Shown piece by piece: positions 59,076 through 64,000 of a DNA stretch of 64,000 nucleotides. How positions within the stretch are numbered: position 1 is the stretch's first letter; each line of letters starts with the position of its first letter. A program made the translations under genes and the position numbers. The notes under the pieces were generated by a model, which was given only the letters and a program-made list of their open reading frames with translations, was not told where the DNA came from and ran no database searches. The stretch comes from Ectobius pallidus. Taxonomy: Eukaryota; Arthropoda; Insecta; Blattodea; Ectobiidae. The stretch is taken from assembly GCA_964059195.1 (NCBI GenBank), contig CAXKWD010000002.1, positions 169,948,559-170,012,558 of the forward strand, written 5' to 3'.

Positions 59076-61501
59076 ATCTTCAAACCTGGCTGTCTACCCG
59101 GGAAAGATTTATTCATACTCTTCGCCAGGAAAGTCTAAAATCTTACATTACACACCTCTACGGGGAGGAAATGCTTCGCAGTATACGTAAATTTGAGAAG
59201 CTGCGGAAGAAGAAAGCTAAATTACTGAGTTCTTTGGCTTTCTTACGGAGATGTCGAGAGAATAATATCGCTCCTGGATTTACTAAACTACGCTACCCTG
59301 TGAGCACTCCAGCTACCAGGAAGATATTACATCGGACAAGCCTGGCATTGACCCGAGAACGGATACACTACACTAGGTACGAACTGGATAAGAATGACAA
59401 GGAGTTACTTCAGCTTCACTTACTTCTAAGCTGTCGTCTGTCACCACATGACTGGGAAAGGATTGATCTTTTCACTAAGGCACAGGAAGATCTAATGCAC
59501 AGGAAAACATCGGAGAGACAAGTAAACAAGTACGACCGCCTCCATAAAAAGCACGACATTAACGCAGAAGGGGACACGAGACGCACAATCGTCAACCTGA
59601 CTGACAAACAGCTAGATGCTGCTGCTATATCTGCTCTTTCCAAGGGTCTTAATTTCGCACCTACACCTAGGGTAATTCCCACCATTGATATCATCAGCGG
59701 AATTGAGCAAGCAGTTAAGGCTTTCCCCGTTGATACCGCAGACGAGATTCGACAGGAAGTCAGCCTGGCCCTTAAAAGGACCGTTCCACCGAAGTCCAAC
59801 ATGAAACGGGAAGAACGTGAAGCACTGAGAGACCTCCGTAATGACAGTGACACTGTAGTGTTGCCAGCAGACAAAGGGAATGCCACTGTACTGTTGAGAT
59901 CATCGGAATACGATACGAAAATACGTGAACTCCTTCACGATCCTGCATATAAGCTCCTCCAACGAGATCCAACACTTACTATCGAACGGAAGACTTCAGG
60001 TCTGATTAAGAGATCTACGCTGCCTGAGGACATCAAAAAACAGGTGACGCCACATGGCTCAGTACCTCCGAGACTGTACGGACTCCCGAAAATTCACAAA
60101 GAAGGAGTCCCTCTACGACCGATAGTCAGTGCAATAGGAGCTCCAACATACAGACTCGCGAAACATCTGTCCAAGCTACTGCAGCCTTTAGTGGGGAGAT
60201 GTATACATCATGTGAGGAACTCAACTGAGTTTGTCAACACTCTCAAAGACATCACAGTCAATAACGGTGACTTGCTGGTCAGCTTCGACGTAGTCTCGCT
60301 GTTCACACGGGTGCCTGTAGAAGATTCACTGGAACTACTTGAACCACACTTCAGCCATGATATAATACAGCTATTCCGACACACCCTGACTTCCACATAC
60401 TTTCTCTACGGCGGGAAATATTATGAACAGACCGACGGGGTAGCTATGGGATCTCCGCTCTCTCCGGCCATAGCTAATCTATACATGGAGCATTTTGAGC
60501 AGAAGGCGCTTGAAACAGCACCCTATAAACCCACCTGCTTCTACAGGTACGTGGATGACACCTTTGTAATCTGGCCTCATGGACAGGAGAAGCTCCAAGA
60601 ATTCCTCGACCACCTCAACAACATACACCAGAGTATCACTTTCACGATGGAGATAGAAAAAGATGGCTGTCTTCCATTCCTTGACATATTAATACAACGT
60701 AAGACCAATGGCACACTAGGTCATAGGGTGTATAGAAAGAAGACTCACACCGACCTTTATCTCAACGGCAATAGTCATCACCACCCAGCGCAACGTAGAG
60801 GAGTACTTAACACCCTCATCAACAGAGCAATCTCCATTTCGGACAAAGAAAACCTGCCTGATGAACTGAACCACCTGAGGAGGACATTCTTACAAAATGG
60901 ATTCCATGAAAGGGAAATTCGATTGGCCCTGAAAAGGACCGTTCGTCAGGCAACACCTCCAACACGAGACCCTGACGACACTAAAAGCACTGCAGTACTG
61001 CCGTATTTCGGTAACTTATCACAGAGATTAGCCCGAATCCTGAGGAAATGGAAGATCAGAACAGTCTTCAAACCACCTATGAAGACCAGAAGCCTCTTGA
61101 GACAGGTGAAAGACGACTTAGGACTCAGAACACCGGGTGTGTACCGCATCCCCTGTGAATGCGGAAGGGCTTACATCGGGCAGACTTCACGGACTATTGA
61201 CCAGCGCTGTTCTGAGCATGCCCGCTGCATCAGACTCTTCTATCCCGATAAATCTGCGGTGGCAGAACATACCATCAACTTGGGATCCGGGCACAGGATT
61301 GATTTCGCAAACACTACAATCCTTGCGAAGACTTCAAGGTTCTGGGACAGATTAATCAAGGAAGCGATCGAAATTAAGCTTGAGGCTAACAATTTCAATA
61401 GAGACGGAGGCCTCAGCATCAACCCTGCCTGGAATCACTGTCTCAAACAACTAAAAGACAGTAGAAGCCGATTTGCCGAAAAAAAGACGATGGAAAAATG
61501 A
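59036..61501 (+). CDS. PLE 2 protein, right arm (RT + GIY-YIG)
   Basis: Intact 821-residue Penelope-like protein. A basic N-terminal region (1-270) precedes RT: VVLPADKGNATVLL (274-287), RLYGLPKIHKEGVPLRPIVS (346-365), LLVSFDVVSLFTRVP with catalytic Asp418, the grip GVAMGSPLSPAIANLYM (468-484), FYRYVDDTFV with Asp507/Asp508, and FLDILIQRK. RVYRKKTHTDLYLNG (564-578) marks the end of RT. The C-terminal GIY-YIG endonuclease has GVY 701-703, C707/C709, YIG 713-715, Arg719 and Glu727/His728. These elements copy RNA by target-primed synthesis, the GIY-YIG nuclease nicking the target. The start is the first Met, 16 bases past the right-arm 5' end. Potentially active. Confidence 0.95.
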   Translation: MEAAWASETSETLDLQTWLSTRERFIHTLRQESLKSYITHLYGEEMLRSIRKFEKLRKKKAKLLSSLAFLRRCRENNIAPGFTKLRYPVSTPATRKILHRTSLALTRERIHYTRYELDKNDKELLQLHLLLSCRLSPHDWERIDLFTKAQEDLMHRKTSERQVNKYDRLHKKHDINAEGDTRRTIVNLTDKQLDAAAISALSKGLNFAPTPRVIPTIDIISGIEQAVKAFPVDTADEIRQEVSLALKRTVPPKSNMKREEREALRDLRNDSDTVVLPADKGNATVLLRSSEYDTKIRELLHDPAYKLLQRDPTLTIERKTSGLIKRSTLPEDIKKQVTPHGSVPPRLYGLPKIHKEGVPLRPIVSAIGAPTYRLAKHLSKLLQPLVGRCIHHVRNSTEFVNTLKDITVNNGDLLVSFDVVSLFTRVPVEDSLELLEPHFSHDIIQLFRHTLTSTYFLYGGKYYEQTDGVAMGSPLSPAIANLYMEHFEQKALETAPYKPTCFYRYVDDTFVIWPHGQEKLQEFLDHLNNIHQSITFTMEIEKDGCLPFLDILIQRKTNGTLGHRVYRKKTHTDLYLNGNSHHHPAQRRGVLNTLINRAISISDKENLPDELNHLRRTFLQNGFHEREIRLALKRTVRQATPPTRDPDDTKSTAVLPYFGNLSQRLARILRKWKIRTVFKPPMKTRSLLRQVKDDLGLRTPGVYRIPCECGRAYIGQTSRTIDQRCSEHARCIRLFYPDKSAVAEHTINLGSGHRIDFANTTILAKTSRFWDRLIKEAIEIKLEANNFNRDGGLSINPAWNHCLKQLKDSRSRFAEKKTMEK

Positions 61502-61542
61502 ACTGGCGCCTGATTGGTCGACTCCTCGCAACTCGCGATCTG

Positions 61543-61580
61543 TATATATACCACCTCGGCATGACAGACTCGACACTTCA
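61543..61580 (+). promoter_or_regulatory. PLE 2 core promoter (TATA and initiator)
   Basis: TATATATA (61543-61550) is followed about 30 bases later by TTCAGTA (61577-61583), an insect-type initiator; an inverted CCAAT (GATTGG, 61512-61517) lies upstream. The right arm itself begins at 59021 with the same TCAGTATCCC, i.e. at the predicted start site. Confidence 0.6.
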
Positions 61581-61630
61581 GTATCCCTGAGGATGGAGGC
61601 AGCGTGGGCCTCTGAAACGTCGGAGACACT
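61578..61630 (+). ncRNA. Candidate hammerhead ribozyme, PLE 2 right pseudo-LTR
   Basis: CTGAGGA, stem GAGGC/GCCTC, GAAACGTC; the best-paired of the four copies. Confidence 0.5.
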
Positions 61631-61807
61631 TGATCTTCAAACCTGGCTGTCTACCCGGGAAAGATTTATTCATACTCTTCGCCAGGAAAATCTAAAATCT
61701 TACAATGGGTACTTTGTCTTGCACCCATCAGTAGGCATTCCTAATCACTGCATATTGCAGTGTGCAAGCATTTAGACCGAATATTGTTGTCAAATATCCT
61801 GGTAATA

Positions 61808-62205
61808 ATGATCAGTACTGAAAAGAGAGCTTTTTTGGTGGAACATGTTTATAGAAAATGTAAAACTAAAATTTCAGGAGCGGTTTCCAAATTCAATTTG
61901 TCCAAATCAGGATACTTTTCGATATTTGATAAATAAATTTCATGTGACTAGTTCAGTTCATCACACACTGAGAACGGCCAGGCATACCAACAGATTATAA
62001 ATTTCACCAGATCTCAGATATGATGCTAAGTAGTCCTACAAAATCAACATACAAATTAGCTCAAGAGACTGGAATCACTAAATGGATGTACATAAAACTT
62101 TAAGAGATGAACTTCAGATACCCTTATAAAGTTACCGCAGTTCATGAATTATTACAAAGTGATTACGAGAAGAGATTATTGTACTGTGAATGTGAAGTCT
62201 GCCTG
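61808..62205 (+). pseudogene. Transposase DNA-binding fragment (mariner-like, DUF4817-type)
   Basis: Reading in several frames: LSTEKRAFLVEHVYRK, later SSPTKSTYKLAQETGIT, then DELQIPYKVTAVHELL and SDYEKRLLYCE. This matches the paired helix-turn-helix region of a large insect mariner-like transposase family. Stops and a shortened middle mark decay. No catalytic residues are present. Confidence 0.6.
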
Positions 62206-62395
62206 AAAGCATAAGGACAACACTTCCAGCATCTGCTACAATTGGCTGTGGTGAGTGTACAATTGACAGTTTGGCAACTCTTGTTGCCAACATAACTGCT
62301 GTTGCTAGCACCCTCTCCAGCATTTTTAATTTCATTTCATTTCATTCATTATTCATCATGTAGCCGCTGTGGAGAAAGTTCCCTGGTGCATTATA

Positions 62396-63062
62396 CTACA
62401 AGCTCTGTAGAGCGTCCATTTTCATTGTAGAGAATATATACAAGTAGCTGCTGCAGGTGCACACAGAGTGCTGACCATTTGACTGGCTTGGGCTTAATTT
62501 CTATAGAAATGGAAATGCTACACAACTTAAGACTGATGATTAGTAACTGAGAAGTTTAGATGCAGGAAAGAAATAAAAATGTAAACATAAATCCTTCATA
62601 TTTTAAAAGAAAGAATAAGCCTACTTTATTTAAAAAAAACACTACTTTTTAATTGCTCGGTTAGTTAATCTGTATTCTCAGTTAACTTAGAAATCAAGTA
62701 TGTTTTCTGTATAGGATGATAGTAGGCCTATAGCACACTCTCTTTCAGAGATCAGGATACGCCATTGCAACTGTGTTTAGTTTGGTACAAAGTTGATGTG
62801 TCCCTCATGAGTTAGAAAAACCTGGATTTTTAAGGTCATCCATTCTTTAAGGGAAAAGTGGATCTAACTTATTACTGAAAGAATATTGTGCTCTATTGAT
62901 GGCAGATGATATAATGATGCTAATTCATTCTGTAAAAGTGCACTGAATTGAAGTCTTCATATGCTTCAAAATGATATAAAATTTTACTGGTGCATTGCCT
63001 TGAATACACAAATGCTTTTAATAAGGAACTTAATTAGCTTGCCTGAGCACAACATTGTATAC
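62396..63062. other. Intronic, no element identified
   Basis: AT-rich sequence up to the donor site of the RIM-binding protein exon. Confidence 0.4.
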
Positions 63063-63306
63063 CTGTGATTGTATGCCTGTAGACACCAGGTTTGACTGTT
63101 CGAACTTCAACATTATTAACACACACCACATGCTGATGGTTGCTGTTACTGGGCAGCCAAGAGATAACAGCTGAAGTACTCGTTACATGTGTTGCCTTTA
63201 CGTTGCTGGGTCCCAGTGGTATATCCTTCCCAATGACCATAGTGCATGCTGCATCACGTGACGTTCGTCTGTTCGGTGTGATGGACCGCACACTGATTCT
63301 ATGGGG
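63063..63306 (-). CDS. RIM-binding protein, FN3 exon (end of one domain, start of next)
   Basis: Minus-strand exon of 244 bp between acceptor TTTTTGCAG (right of 63306) and donor GTATAC (63062). It starts in phase 0 and ends in phase 1, exactly complementing the exon at 42662. It encodes PHRISVRSITPNRRTSRDAA then CTMVIGKD (end of an FN3 domain), followed by PLGPSNVKATHVTSTSAVIS then WLPSNSN, VVCVNNVEVRTVKPGVYRHT and ITG, the first strands of the next FN3 domain with its conserved Trp. I recognise the sequence as insect RIM-binding protein, a presynaptic active-zone scaffold. Upstream exons should lie right of the window. Confidence 0.87.
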
Positions 63307-63309
63307 CTG

Positions 63310-64000
63310 CAAAAATATAATATGGAAAATGCACAATTTGTCAATAAAAGTCTATATTTTCAGTTTAATAAATCCAAATAATTATGTATGAATAATGGAA
63401 GGGGTAAGTCGCATCCCTCTTTTACAATTTGATACATACTGACTGATTAATGAGTGTCCCACAGGGCTGCCCATGGGAGAAAGTATACAACAAATAGAAA
63501 TGATAACAATAACAAAAGAAAAGAAATAAAAATTATATGATGCACACTAGTCAAATGTTGTCTTTTTGCCTTATGGGTGATAGCTGTTCAGTAATGAATC
63601 ACCTCAAATGGTTTCTGAGTAAGACTATTGATCCTTTAACTGCAAAAAGAGCCACATGTCTTGCAAATGAGGTTAGCAAGCTGAAGCTCTTGAACAGTCA
63701 CGGTATTGTTCCTCTGGCTCATTAATGCAATGATTTCAGTATCAGTAGATGGTACTGCTGTTTATAGTAGGCCATGGTTGGTTTCTATATCAGTTGTTTT
63801 TCTTTATTGACATTGCATGGTTGGTTTTTACAGATCTCGAACCGAATCTATTATGTAGCCTTTTTTATTATCTTTGAAAGCTATCGTGTCGATCCTTCTA
63901 GTGCTGCCATTCTTGGAGAGGCCATGGACTTCTTCATGGACAGTATAACCACTGTGTCAAAGAGTCTTCCCACGCAGCACGATATGTATAATATACGTAT
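63310..64000. other. Upstream intron; no further exon recognised
   Basis: Open frames at 63537-63725 (plus) and near 63990-63890 (minus) have no recognised domain. The right edge may cut a coding fragment, not identified. Confidence 0.35.

Larger units (their letters stand above)
56363..61703. mobile_element. Penelope-like element 2, full-length head-to-head inverted dimer
   Basis: The 5341-bp insertion is flanked by a perfect 13-bp duplication AATGGGTACTTTG (56350-56362 and 61704-61716). Two arms of about 2.65 kb diverge from 59016/59021, each with a complete 821-codon protein; a single residue difference was seen. Each arm ends outward in a partial repeat of its own 5' end (a pseudo-LTR of about 125 bp on the right, shorter on the left). 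The near-identity of arms implies very recent origin. Confidence 0.95.
56230..62393 (+). mobile_element. mariner-like element (about 0.8 kb) split by PLE 2
   Basis: GCACCAGGGAACTTTCTC at 56234 is mirrored at 62389-62372, with TA outside both ends (56228-56229, 62394-62395). The next ~55 bp (GGCTACATG, ATGCTGGAGAGGG, GCTAGCAACAGCAG) is also mirrored, the right arm having a 30-bp ATGAA-rich insertion. The inside carries a transposase fragment at 61808-62205. PLE 2 occupies the middle. Confidence 0.7.
42663..63062 (-). other. Intron of RIM-binding protein gene, 20.4 kb
   Basis: Donor GTATAC (63062-63057) and acceptor ACAG (42666-42663). It interrupts one FN3 domain in phase 1. Most of it is identifiable transposable elements in both orientations. 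Confidence 0.8.

Noticed and set aside
56611..61422. Antisense frames of 60-156 codons on both arms
   Set aside because: They are mirror-image shadows of the Penelope protein and appear in pairs on both arms only because the arms are identical.
14966..61703. Perfect inverted arms as assembly or library artefacts
   Set aside because: Both Penelope dimers are bounded by 12-13-bp target duplications and have arms of unequal length with different ends, and the mariner dimer has TA on both sides; an artefact would not create these.

Overview
The window looks like AT-rich nuclear DNA from an arthropod, most likely an insect with a large, repeat-rich genome. Evidence is spliced exons with GT-AG borders, tRNA-derived SINEs, many non-LTR retrotransposon families, Penelope-like elements (PLEs), a CsRn1-type Ty3/gypsy element, and mariner, Tc1, hAT, Harbinger-like and Helitron DNA elements. 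The species cannot be named from the sequence. There is no bacterial-style gene organisation, CRISPR array or rRNA.

Only one host gene is well supported. Two minus-strand exons (63306-63063 and 42662-42531) have matching phase-1 borders and join into one fibronectin type III (FN3) domain that I recognise as RIM-binding protein. The intron between them is about 20.4 kb and is almost entirely transposable elements. Everything left of 42531 may be the next intron or downstream flank of the same gene; no further exon was recognised.

Layout. 1-7000: LINE fragments, a Helitron inside a LINE ORF1 remnant, a small TA-flanked MITE, and an internally deleted Tc1 copy. 7019-18127: a nested palindromic composite of an unclassified TIR element, present twice in inverted orientation, encoding a protein with a GEDVDLIVLL / GCDTTSA region and a Cys-rich tail; a SINE, a Helitron and an inverted PLE dimer inserted into it later. 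18130-27870: mostly plain AT-rich DNA with SINEs, a Harbinger-like MITE carrying a MADF remnant, and a Helitron fragment. 27871-35223: an internally deleted CsRn1 element, a hAT element with perfect 8-bp target duplications inserted near the end of a LINE, and a three-level nest in a palindromic mariner. 36160-42000: SINEs, the fuller Tc1 copy and an I-type LINE. 42531-63306: the RIM-binding-protein intron, with Jockey-type, R2-like and RTE LINEs, mariner copies, a DUF4371-type hAT transposase pseudogene split by two insertions, and a 5.3-kb head-to-head PLE that is almost identical in both arms.

The recurring theme is head-to-head (5'-to-5') inverted duplication in four unrelated element types: two PLE families, two mariners and the unclassified composite. 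Several are bounded by clean target-site duplications, so they are unlikely to be assembly artefacts. Two lie in the RIM-binding-protein intron and would form long hairpins in its pre-mRNA.
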